A stretch of DNA of 49,606 bases from an uncultured Spirochaetaceae bacterium (GTDB taxonomy: Bacteria > Spirochaetota > Spirochaetia > Sphaerochaetales > Sphaerochaetaceae), in contig CALXYN010000010.1 in NCBI GenBank assembly GCA_944392975.1, forward strand, positions 1-49,606, given 5' to 3'. Position 1 is the stretch's first letter. Each line of letters starts with the position of its first letter. A program made the position numbers and the translations under genes. Below the pieces are notes generated by a model. It saw nothing but the letters and a program-made list of their open reading frames with translations, made no database searches and was not told where the DNA came from. This document shows, in pieces, positions 1 to 7,946 of the stretch.

Positions 1-1896
1 GATGACCACGAATTCACCAAGAGGAATATCGACATCTATATCCTTCAGGTTATTCTTTGAGCAGCCAGTGATTTTTTTATTTTTTTCATTACCCTTCCGC
101 CGTTCAGGAACAGGGATAGTGAGCGCTCCAGAAAGGAACTGGCCTGTGATACTCTCCTTGTTGGAAGCAATTTCTGCAGGTGTTCCCTTAGCAGTAATAT
201 TTCCTCCACGCTCCCCTGCTCCAGGCCCGAGATCCACAACGTAATCGGCTTCTCTGATCGTGTCCTCATCATGCTCGACGACGATGACAGTATTGCCAAG
301 ATCCCTCAGTTTCTTGAGCGTATCGATCAGTTTCTGGTTATCTCGCTGATGCAGGCCGATGGAAGGCTCATCGAGAACATACAGAACACCAGTAAGAGCG
401 GAACCAATCTGTGTTGCAAGCCTGATTCGCTGAGCTTCTCCACCAGACAGTGTCGCTGCAGCTCTATAAAGTGTGAGATACCCAAGCCCAACATCCTTCA
501 AAAAATGGAGTCTGGCATTTATTTCCTTGAGAATTTCCTTAGCAATCTCTCTTTCCGTATCCGTAAGCTGGAGCTTTTCAAAGAAATCGATAGTCTTCAG
601 GACAGAAAGCTTTGTAGCTTCTATGATGTTCAGCCCTCCGACGTATACAGAAAGTGCTTCCTTTCTGAGTCTAGAGCCCTGGCATGCAGGACACACTATA
701 TCTTCTCTGAACGAATCCAGCCACATACGGATATTCATCGACTGCGTTTCATAATATCTTCTCTCAAGTTCCGTGATGATTCCCCGGAACTCCATTGTTT
801 TCTTCTCGCTTGTCCCCTGATAGGTATAGGTGAATTTGTCGCCACCACCATAGAGCAGGATATTGACGAACTGAGGAGGAAGCTTTTCCATGGGAGTATC
901 CATTGAATAGCCATAATGCTTATAGAGAGTCTCAATACCGGCTCTGTAATAATTCGCATCAGGCCGATGCGTCCTTATTGCTCCCTGGTTATATGAAAGT
1001 GACATATCCGGAATGATCTTCTTCGGATCAAATTCCTTTCTGAAACCTATGCCATTGCATTCCGGACATGCACCGAACGGGGAATTGAAAGAGAAGAACC
1101 TTGGTTCGATTTCCGGAATGGTGATACCGCAATCAGGGCAACTGTTTTTCTCACTGTATATCTCGCTTATGCCCTCATCATGATACTCTACTTCGACAAG
1201 GCCATTCGCAATCTCGAAAGCATGTTCAACAGCATCTGAAATTCTTGTTCTATCCGCTTTCGAGTTCTTGACTCTGTCAATCAGTATGGAAACATTATGT
1301 TTGACCTTCTTCTCAAGCTGGGGAATCGATTCATCCAGATTGTAAAGCTTGCCGTCAATCATGGCACGGAGATATCCCAGCTTCAGAGCTTCCTCGAGAG
1401 TGTTCCTGAATTCTCCCTTCTTTCCTCTTGCCACAGGAGCAAGAATCATCAGCCTTCCACCCTCCGGATGGGAAAATATGATATCAATGATCTGGTCAAC
1501 TGACATCTCTGAAATTTCCCTGCCGCATTTCGGACAATGCTTATGTCCGATTCTGGCCCACAGAAGACGATAGTAATCATATATTTCAGTGACAGTGCCG
1601 ACTGTCGAACGAGGATTTCTATTTGTGGATTTCTGCTCGATTGCAATAGCAGGAGATAATCCCTCGATGGAATCAACATCCGGCTTATCCATCCTTCCAA
1701 GAAACATACGTGCATAGCTTGAAAGCGATTCTATATAACGTCTCTGTCCCTCAGCAAAGATGGTATCGAAGGCAAGAGAGCTCTTTCCAGAACCAGAGAG
1801 ACCTGAGATTACAACCAGCGAATCTTTTGGAAGTTCCAGATCGATATTCTTGAGATTATGTTCACGCGCACCGCGGATAACTATCTTATCATTCAT
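1..1896 (-). CDS. uvrA: UvrA, excinuclease ABC subunit A (C-terminus beyond window)
   Basis: DNA damage-recognition ATPase of nucleotide excision repair; acts as a dimer and loads UvrB. About 632 N-terminal residues are present and the frame stays open to position 1. Visible are the first Walker A (GLSGSGKSS, near residue 32), CPKCG and CPDC/CPECNGIG zinc-finger cysteine pairs, the FSFNSPFGAC stretch, a further CPAC pair, the ABC signature LSGGEAQRIRLA and Walker B VLYVLDEPSIGLHQ. The last residues at the left edge (DIDVDIPLGEFVVI) begin the second ATPase half. The start ATG overlaps the end of ispG (ATGAATGA), so the two are translationally coupled. Nothing is broken within the visible part. 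Confidence 0.97.
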   Translation of the reverse strand, partial: MNDKIVIRGAREHNLKNIDLELPKDSLVVISGLSGSGKSSLAFDTIFAEGQRRYIESLSSYARMFLGRMDKPDVDSIEGLSPAIAIEQKSTNRNPRSTVGTVTEIYDYYRLLWARIGHKHCPKCGREISEMSVDQIIDIIFSHPEGGRLMILAPVARGKKGEFRNTLEEALKLGYLRAMIDGKLYNLDESIPQLEKKVKHNVSILIDRVKNSKADRTRISDAVEHAFEIANGLVEVEYHDEGISEIYSEKNSCPDCGITIPEIEPRFFSFNSPFGACPECNGIGFRKEFDPKKIIPDMSLSYNQGAIRTHRPDANYYRAGIETLYKHYGYSMDTPMEKLPPQFVNILLYGGGDKFTYTYQGTSEKKTMEFRGIITELERRYYETQSMNIRMWLDSFREDIVCPACQGSRLRKEALSVYVGGLNIIEATKLSVLKTIDFFEKLQLTDTEREIAKEILKEINARLHFLKDVGLGYLTLYRAAATLSGGEAQRIRLATQIGSALTGVLYVLDEPSIGLHQRDNQKLIDTLKKLRDLGNTVIVVEHDEDTIREADYVVDLGPGAGERGGNITAKGTPAEIASNKESITGQFLSGALTIPVPERRKGNEKNKKITGCSKNNLKDIDVDIPLGEFVVI

Positions 1897-2917
1897 TATT
1901 TATAGCCTCGAAAAGCGCTTCTTCAGCATCATTTGCATCAACTTGGCCGGCAAGAACTCCCTTCTTATAAAGATAAACTTTATCTTTAAGTCCAGTAATG
2001 GCATAATCTGCACCTTTTGCTTCCCCCGGTCCATTTACAAGACACCCCATTATAGCAACAGTGATATCCTTATCAAGAGAGAGAAGGCGCCTGCGTATTT
2101 TCTTTTCAAAAGAAATTGTATCGAAAGCATGACGTCCACATCGCGGACAGGAAATGATGCGTACTCCCTTCTTTCTCAGTCCAAGCGTACGAAGAAGCTC
2201 AGCACCGGCAATGACTTCATCTTCTATATCCCCTGTCATTGAGATGCGGACAGTATCCCCTATTCCATCTTTCAAAAGATTTCCAAGTACCCACGTAGAA
2301 CGGACGGCAGAGATTACAGGAGAACCTGCCTCTGTAACCCCGATATGCTGTGGAACATCAGAGCTGGATGCAAGAAGCCTAGCAGCCTTCATAGTCTCTT
2401 CAGTATCTGAAGATTTGAGAGAAACGACAGTATTGCTGAAATTCCATGATGCAAACCAGTCAAGATACTCAAGGGCTGTATTGACCATCAAAGAAGGGAC
2501 ATCAGCGCCTTCCTCATGAATTGGAAGTGAACCGGAGTTAAGTCCGATTCTTATCGCGGCCCCAGAATCTGAAGCGGCTCTGACAATTTCTTCCGTCTTC
2601 CACTTTGCGCCGATATTCCCAGGATTTATCCTCACTTTATGAGCACCTGATGAAAGTGCAAGAAGAGCCATTTTGTAATCAAAATGGATATCCGCGACAA
2701 CGGGAATAGGACTGTGTTTTGCAATATATGAGAAATGCTCTGCATCGTCAGGAGACACGAAACTGAACCTGATGATATCACAGCCAAGCGCATGAAGGCC
2801 GGAGATTCTGGAAACAAGATCAGCAGGATCTGCTTCAGAGAGAGAAGAATCATACATTGTCTGCACGCTTACCGGATGCCCTTTCCCAATAAGCAGATTC
2901 CCCGCTTTAGCCTCCAT
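1889..2917 (-). CDS. ispG: 4-hydroxy-3-methylbut-2-en-1-yl diphosphate synthase (IspG/GcpE)
   Basis: Iron-sulfur enzyme of the DXP (non-mevalonate) isoprenoid pathway; converts MEcPP to HMBPP in the cytosol. The 342-residue length fits the short bacterial form. It starts with the typical NLLIGKGHPVSVQTMYD stretch. The C-terminal [4Fe-4S] domain carries ISCPRCGRHAFD and the GCLVNGPGEAKGADYAITG signature that supplies the third cysteine. The gene overlaps the preceding small gene by 11 nt and uvrA by 8 nt, so it is the middle member of a leftward operon. Its presence shows isoprenoids are made by the DXP route. Confidence 0.97.
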   Translation of the reverse strand: MEAKAGNLLIGKGHPVSVQTMYDSSLSEADPADLVSRISGLHALGCDIIRFSFVSPDDAEHFSYIAKHSPIPVVADIHFDYKMALLALSSGAHKVRINPGNIGAKWKTEEIVRAASDSGAAIRIGLNSGSLPIHEEGADVPSLMVNTALEYLDWFASWNFSNTVVSLKSSDTEETMKAARLLASSSDVPQHIGVTEAGSPVISAVRSTWVLGNLLKDGIGDTVRISMTGDIEDEVIAGAELLRTLGLRKKGVRIISCPRCGRHAFDTISFEKKIRRRLLSLDKDITVAIMGCLVNGPGEAKGADYAITGLKDKVYLYKKGVLAGQVDANDAEEALFEAINNE

Positions 2918-3239
2918 TATGGCTCCTCAGCACTCTCATTACTGCCTCTGTTTCCTCTGTATCAAAACGTACGAGAAAAGGTTCCCCAGGTAGGAAAAGC
3001 ACAAATTCTCCGCTCTTTGCCTTGACAGCAGCCGTTACATCCCTCGATTCAGGGCTTTCTCTCCATGATGTAGAAGCTGTTATCGAACCTTTTTCAACAG
3101 TGAATATAACAGTGCATGCCTTATTAACATTAAAGCTATGAAAAACAGGGACCTCCTCTGTTTTCTCCTCCGAAATATGGCGAAGAGCCTCATCTAGAGG
3201 AAAATATGAATGAAGATTCCTGACATCGTCCCTGACCAT
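2907..3239 (-). CDS. Small unknown protein, possibly cupin-like
   Basis: A 110-residue protein I do not recognise with certainty. It has no signal peptide or membrane segment. The alternating hydrophobic pattern and the stretch GEFVLFLPGEPFLVRF resemble a beta-strand of YhcH/EbgC-type small cupins, but the metal ligands expected there are not clear, so this is only a hint. It heads the ispG-uvrA operon and overlaps ispG by 11 nt, which supports it being translated. No Shine-Dalgarno precedes the ATG; instead a perfect TATAAT lies 8 nt upstream, so the message may be leaderless. Confidence 0.65.
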   Translation of the reverse strand: MVRDDVRNLHSYFPLDEALRHISEEKTEEVPVFHSFNVNKACTVIFTVEKGSITASTSWRESPESRDVTAAVKAKSGEFVLFLPGEPFLVRFDTEETEAVMRVLRSHNGG

Positions 3240-3246
3240 ATTATGG

Positions 3247-3276
3247 ATTATAGCCGAATTGTATTCAGATAGTCAC
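3247..3276 (-). promoter_or_regulatory. Candidate promoter of the small gene-ispG-uvrA operon
   Basis: On the minus strand a perfect -10 TATAAT lies at 3247-3252. An 18-nt spacer separates it from GTGACT (3271-3276, four of six consensus bases). The predicted start would fall almost on the ATG at 3239, implying a leaderless or near-leaderless transcript. Confidence 0.4.
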
Positions 3277-3354
3277 GATGCAGGAGATAACACCTTAACG
3301 AAGTATCAGTTTAGATGTTATCTTTATATCATCGCGCTAAAAGGAGAGGTTTTC

Positions 3355-6000
3355 ATGAAAGAATACCTACAATCACAAGACGATGTAATATCGTCACTTG
3401 GCTCATCAAGGGAAGGACTTTCCACTGAAGAAGCCAAGAAACGACTTTCGGAATATGGTCCGAACAAGCTTGAAGAGAAGAAGAAAGACAGCATCATAAA
3501 GAAATTCTTCGAAGAACTGTCAGATCCGATGCTCATCATTCTTATGATTGCGGCGGTACTGTCCGTCATCACATCAGCGGCAGCTGGAGAAACTGAATGG
3601 TCGGATGCCATCATCATCCTCATCGTCGTTCTCATCAATGCCGTCCTTGGCGTTGTGCAGGAGTCAAAGGCTGAGAAAGCCATTGAGGCACTGCAGTCAA
3701 TGTCAAAAGCGAAATCAAAGGTAAAACGTGGTGGCACAATCACAGTAGTCGAGAGCGAGGAACTTGTTCCAGGAGACATCATCGAGTTGGAAGCCGGAGA
3801 CAGCGTCCCAGCAGATGCAAGGGTTCTGCTTTCTGCTTCAATGAAATCTGAAGAAGCTGCTCTTACCGGAGAATCAGTTCCTGTTGACAAGATTGCCGAT
3901 ACATTAACAGGCAATGAAGTTCCTCTTGGAGACAGGAAGAACATGGTCTACATGGGATCAACTGTCGTCTACGGAAGAGGAGAAGCCGTCGTCGTCTCCA
4001 CTGGCATGAAGACAGAGATGGGCAAGATTGCAACTGCCCTTTCAGATGCTGCAGACAATGAGACACCACTGCAGAGAAAGCTTAACCAGCTTTCGAAGAT
4101 ACTGACATGGCTTGTTCTCGGAATCTGTGTATTCATGTTCGCAGTCAATCTCATAAGAATGTCGATTCAGGGAGACATCAACCTAGCTGGCGTTCTTGAT
4201 ACATTCATGATTGCAGTCTCACTTGCAGTTGCAGCCATCCCAGAAGGCTTGGCAGCGGTTGTTACGATTGTTCTTTCAATCGGCGTTACAAAGATGAGCC
4301 GCAAGAAAGCAATCATCCGCAAGCTTACGGCTGTAGAGACACTTGGATGTACGGAAGTCATCTGCTCAGATAAGACAGGTACCCTTACCCAGAACAGGAT
4401 GACCGTCATAGATGCTTACGGCAGTGACAAGAAACTTCTTGCTGAGGCAATGGCACTCTGTACAGATGCGCATCTCAACAGCGAGCTCAAAGCAGAGGGA
4501 GAGCCTACAGAAGCGGCACTTGTAAACTGGGCATGCACGATGGACATCAATAAGGACTTTCTGGAAAAGGGACCTTTCAAGAGAGTCGGAGAAGCTCCTT
4601 TTGATTCCGAAAGAAAGATGATGAGTACAATCCATACAACACCTGAAGGCGGCTACGTGCAGTTCACAAAGGGTGCACCGGATGTGCTTCTTTCAAAATG
4701 TACAAAGATTTATGTAAATGGAAGCATCAAGGACATCACGGATGCAGATAGAACTTCAATCCTCAATGCTAATAAGGATTTCGCAGATAAAGCACTGAGA
4801 GTTCTTGCCTGTGCAATGAAAAAGCTTGATGCAGTTCCAGAAGATCAGTCACCTGCTTCTCTTGAGCATGATCTTATTTTCCTTGGACTTGCGGGAATGA
4901 TTGACCCAGTCCGTCCGGAGGTTAAGGATGCTATCAAGGAATGCCGTGGAGCTGGTATCCGCCCTATTATGATTACAGGTGACCATATCGATACTGCAGT
5001 AGCTATCGGCAAGGAACTTGGAATCGTTTCCTCTCGCGATGAGGCAATCACAGGTGCAGAACTCGACAAGCTTTCAGATGAAGAATTCCAGAAGAAAATC
5101 AAGAAATACTCCATCTATGCGCGTGTTCAGCCAGAGCATAAAGTAAGAATCGTCAAAGCTTGGCAGCAGGCGGGAATGATAACCGCCATGACAGGCGATG
5201 GTGTCAATGATGCTCCATCAATCAAGAATGCTGATATTGGTGTAGGTATGGGTATTACAGGAACCGACGTCACAAAGAATGTCGCTGACATGGTTCTTGC
5301 TGATGACAATTTCGCCACTATCGTTGTCGCTGTCGAAGAAGGAAGAAAGATCTATGACAACATCAGAAAGGCGATACAGTTCCTCCTTTCATCCAACCTT
5401 GCAGAGGTCATTGCAGTATTCGTTGCCTCAATTCTTGGTGTAACACTGCTGCAGCCTACTCATCTGCTGTGGATCAACCTCATCACCGATGCTTTCCCGG
5501 CTATTGGACTTGGTATGGAGCAAGGTGAAGCTGACATCATGCAGAGACCACCTCGTTCATCGAAGGAGGGACTCTTTGCAAACGGCGTTGGTCTGAACTG
5601 TGCAATTCAGGGCACCGCTCTTGCTGTCATCACTCTCATTTCCTACATTGTTGGAGAGATTTTCGAGAATGGAGCATTCATGCTTGGGCAGTCCAGTGAA
5701 GATGGTATGACAATGGCATTCCTCACTCTCTCAATGGCAGAACTCTTCCATTCATTCAACATGCGTTCTCTTGATAAATCACTTTTCAGAACAAAGGGAC
5801 ACAACAAGATCCTCTATTGGACACTTGTAGGAGCTTTTGTACTGACACTTGCTGTACTCTATGTGCCATTCCTCAGCAACGCATTCGGTTTTGCACATAT
5901 CTCTTTCACTGAATTTGTGATTGCTCTTGCTTTTGCAATTCTGATCATCCCAATTGTCGAGATACAGAAAGCAATTCAGAGAAAAATAAAGAACAGATAA
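3355..6000 (+). CDS. P-type Ca2+-transporting ATPase (type IIA/PMR1-SERCA-like)
   Basis: Inner-membrane pump expected to export Ca2+ (possibly Mn2+) at the expense of ATP. The 881-residue protein has the N-terminal cation-ATPase domain, the TGES actuator loop (LTGESVPVDK), PEGL in TM4 (AAIPEGLAAVV), the phosphorylation site DKTGTLTQN with Asp near residue 339, the hinge TGDGVNDAPSIKNADIG, and six C-terminal membrane helices. I chose the ATG at 3355 because AGGAGAGG sits just upstream; an upstream in-frame ATG at 3259 would add 32 residues but lacks a ribosome site. It is followed by a hairpin terminator. Substrate assignment rests on family resemblance. Confidence 0.93.
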   Translation: MKEYLQSQDDVISSLGSSREGLSTEEAKKRLSEYGPNKLEEKKKDSIIKKFFEELSDPMLIILMIAAVLSVITSAAAGETEWSDAIIILIVVLINAVLGVVQESKAEKAIEALQSMSKAKSKVKRGGTITVVESEELVPGDIIELEAGDSVPADARVLLSASMKSEEAALTGESVPVDKIADTLTGNEVPLGDRKNMVYMGSTVVYGRGEAVVVSTGMKTEMGKIATALSDAADNETPLQRKLNQLSKILTWLVLGICVFMFAVNLIRMSIQGDINLAGVLDTFMIAVSLAVAAIPEGLAAVVTIVLSIGVTKMSRKKAIIRKLTAVETLGCTEVICSDKTGTLTQNRMTVIDAYGSDKKLLAEAMALCTDAHLNSELKAEGEPTEAALVNWACTMDINKDFLEKGPFKRVGEAPFDSERKMMSTIHTTPEGGYVQFTKGAPDVLLSKCTKIYVNGSIKDITDADRTSILNANKDFADKALRVLACAMKKLDAVPEDQSPASLEHDLIFLGLAGMIDPVRPEVKDAIKECRGAGIRPIMITGDHIDTAVAIGKELGIVSSRDEAITGAELDKLSDEEFQKKIKKYSIYARVQPEHKVRIVKAWQQAGMITAMTGDGVNDAPSIKNADIGVGMGITGTDVTKNVADMVLADDNFATIVVAVEEGRKIYDNIRKAIQFLLSSNLAEVIAVFVASILGVTLLQPTHLLWINLITDAFPAIGLGMEQGEADIMQRPPRSSKEGLFANGVGLNCAIQGTALAVITLISYIVGEIFENGAFMLGQSSEDGMTMAFLTLSMAELFHSFNMRSLDKSLFRTKGHNKILYWTLVGAFVLTLAVLYVPFLSNAFGFAHISFTEFVIALAFAILIIPIVEIQKAIQRKIKNR

Positions 6001-6006
6001 TCTTTC

Positions 6007-6026
6007 AGGGGCCTTGCGGGGCCCCT
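6007..6026 (+). terminator. Terminator hairpin after the Ca2+ ATPase
   Basis: AGGGGCC (6007-6013), loop TTGCGG, GGCCCCT (6020-6026), then TCTT. The T-tail is weak, so some read-through into the MATE gene 25 nt downstream is likely. Confidence 0.6.
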
Positions 6027-6050
6027 TCTTCATAAGTATAATCACGGCCC

Positions 6051-7388
6051 ATGAATAAAGATCTGACAGAAGGAAATATAAGAGGACTAATCTGGCGCTT
6101 TACCCTGCCCCTGCTGGGCTCTATGCTATTCCAGCAGCTGTACAACATTGCAGACAGTCTCGTTGCTGGCAAATTCATCGGTGCAGATGCCCTAGCTGCT
6201 GTTGGCAACTCATATGAAATAACCCTCATCTATATTGCATTCGCCTTCGGTTCCAATATGGGAGCTTCAGTTATTGTCTCGCAGTATTTCGGAGCAGGAA
6301 AGAAGAAGGAGATGAAAACAGCCATTACGACAACATTTATCGCAACGGCCGTTCTTGCTATTGTTCTTACGCTACTTGGAATATTGCTTACAGATATTCT
6401 CCTGGAAACAATAAACACTCCACCTGAACTAATGGCGATGAGTGCAGAGTACCTCGATATCTACATATATGGCGTTGTCTTCCTTTTCTTCTACAATATT
6501 GCGACCGGTATATTCACTGCAATGGGTGACAGCAGGACACCATTTCTCTTTCTTGCATTCTCTTCCACTGCCAACATCGGTCTCGATATCCTTTCTGTCA
6601 CGGCCTTCGGCATGGGAGTCGATGGTGTTGCATGGGCCACATTTATTTGCCAGGGAGTCAGCAGCATCCTTGCAGTCCTGGCACTCATAAAAAGACTCAA
6701 AAGCATCGGGGAAGCTGACGAGAAGGCCCAGTTTTTCTCTTTCCATATCCTTAAAAGCATCATCAGAATCGCAATTCCATCCATTCTCCAGCAATCCTTT
6801 ATTTCCGTGGGCAATATCCTTATTCAAAGCGTCGTGAACAGCTTCGGAGCCTCTGTAATGGCTGGGTATGCGGCGGCGATTAAGCTGAACAACATGGTCA
6901 TTACATCTGTGACTACGATGGGGAATGGAATTTCCAGCTTCGGTGCGCAGAATTACGGTGCCGGGAAAATCGACAGAGTAATAAAAGGTCACAAAGAAGG
7001 ACTTTTACTTGCAGGCTCCTTTTCCATGTTAGCCACTCTCCTCTTCGTCTGTTTTGGCCGCTATATCCTGCTTCTTTTCATGAACAGCGATGCAACAGAA
7101 TCAATCAATGAAGGAATAAGATTTCTATACATTGTTTCGCCTTTCTACATCGTTGTGATGACAAAGGTGATTACAGATGCTGTCCTCAGAGCAACCGGTG
7201 ATATGACACCATTCATGATTTCCACATTCTCAGATCTCATTCTCCGTGTCATTCTGGCCTTTGTCTTCTCATCTTTTCTTGGATCTGTCGGAATCTGGCT
7301 GTCATGGCCGATTGGCTGGACTGCAGGAACAATCATCTCCCTTTCCTTCTACAAAAGCGGACACTGGAAAAAGGTACGGTTAAAATGA
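6051..7388 (+). CDS. MATE family multidrug/drug-cation antiporter
   Basis: Twelve-helix inner-membrane exporter driven by H+ or Na+. The 445 residues open with IRGLIWRFTLPLLGSMLFQQLYNIADSLVAGKFIG, the hallmark start of NorM/DinF-like MATE proteins. A related segment occurs in the second half (ILKSIIRIAIPSILQQSFISVGNILIQSVVNSFG), giving the expected pseudo-repeat. No clear Shine-Dalgarno precedes the ATG. The gene follows the Ca2+ ATPase by 50 nt and precedes a histidine phosphatase by 12 nt. Substrate cannot be read from the sequence. Confidence 0.92.
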   Translation: MNKDLTEGNIRGLIWRFTLPLLGSMLFQQLYNIADSLVAGKFIGADALAAVGNSYEITLIYIAFAFGSNMGASVIVSQYFGAGKKKEMKTAITTTFIATAVLAIVLTLLGILLTDILLETINTPPELMAMSAEYLDIYIYGVVFLFFYNIATGIFTAMGDSRTPFLFLAFSSTANIGLDILSVTAFGMGVDGVAWATFICQGVSSILAVLALIKRLKSIGEADEKAQFFSFHILKSIIRIAIPSILQQSFISVGNILIQSVVNSFGASVMAGYAAAIKLNNMVITSVTTMGNGISSFGAQNYGAGKIDRVIKGHKEGLLLAGSFSMLATLLFVCFGRYILLLFMNSDATESINEGIRFLYIVSPFYIVVMTKVITDAVLRATGDMTPFMISTFSDLILRVILAFVFSSFLGSVGIWLSWPIGWTAGTIISLSFYKSGHWKKVRLK

Positions 7389-7400
7389 TATTTTCTCATT

Positions 7401-7946
7401 GTGAGAATTTTTGTTATCAGACATGGCCAGAGTGAATGGAATAAGGAACACCGCATCTGTGGTATTCATGAGTCAGATTTATCTGAGGAAGGACAAAGGC
7501 AGGCAGAGGAACTTGCAGGAAGAATAAGCGCAGAAAGGGAAAAGTATGCAATCAGCAGGATCTTCGTCTCACCTTTGAGAAGAGCAAGGGAGACTGCGGC
7601 TCCAATAGAAAGAGCCCTGGGCATTAAGGCGGAGGTAATTCCAGAGCTGCATGAGAGAAACTTCGGGATTTTCGAAGGAACCGATGTCAGAGACCCTGAG
7701 TTTGTCAGCAAATGGAATGAACCGTTTTACAGAATGGAAGGAGGAGAATCTCCACTGGATATCGCGGTCCGTATATACCCGTTCCTTGACAAGGTCATTG
7801 CAGAAAACAAGTCAAACATCCTGATTGTATGCCATGGAGCCCTGATGAGGATAATAGACACCTATTTCCACAGCAGGACTCTTGAAGAATACAAATCATT
7901 CACACCAGCAAACTGCAGCATTCTTGAATATGAGGTCTCTCAGTAA
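7401..7946 (+). CDS. Histidine phosphatase family protein (phosphoglycerate mutase-like)
   Basis: Cytosolic phosphohydrolase or mutase with a phospho-histidine intermediate. The catalytic RHGQSEWN motif is at residues 7-14. A second arginine region FVSPLRRARETA, the acidic ELHERNFGIFEG and the second histidine in VCHGALMR complete the fold. The 181 residues fit broad-specificity PhoE/GpmB/CobC-type enzymes rather than glycolytic GpmA. The start is GTG, lying inside a short inverted repeat (TTCTCA-TTG-TGAGAA, 7393-7407). The 3' end overlaps the convergent fusion gene by 7 nt. The substrate is not predictable. Confidence 0.88.
   Translation: MRIFVIRHGQSEWNKEHRICGIHESDLSEEGQRQAEELAGRISAEREKYAISRIFVSPLRRARETAAPIERALGIKAEVIPELHERNFGIFEGTDVRDPEFVSKWNEPFYRMEGGESPLDIAVRIYPFLDKVIAENKSNILIVCHGALMRIIDTYFHSRTLEEYKSFTPANCSILEYEVSQ

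Noticed and set aside
271-906. 211-codon rightward open frame
   Set aside because: It lies fully antisense to uvrA, whose conserved motifs are clear, and the translation has no recognisable domain.
3324-3944. 206-codon leftward Ser/Met/Thr-rich open frame
   Set aside because: Antisense shadow of the Ca2+ ATPase; the composition is the usual mirror of a Glu/Ala/Lys-rich coding strand.
6429-6992. 187-codon leftward open frame
   Set aside because: Antisense shadow of the MATE gene.
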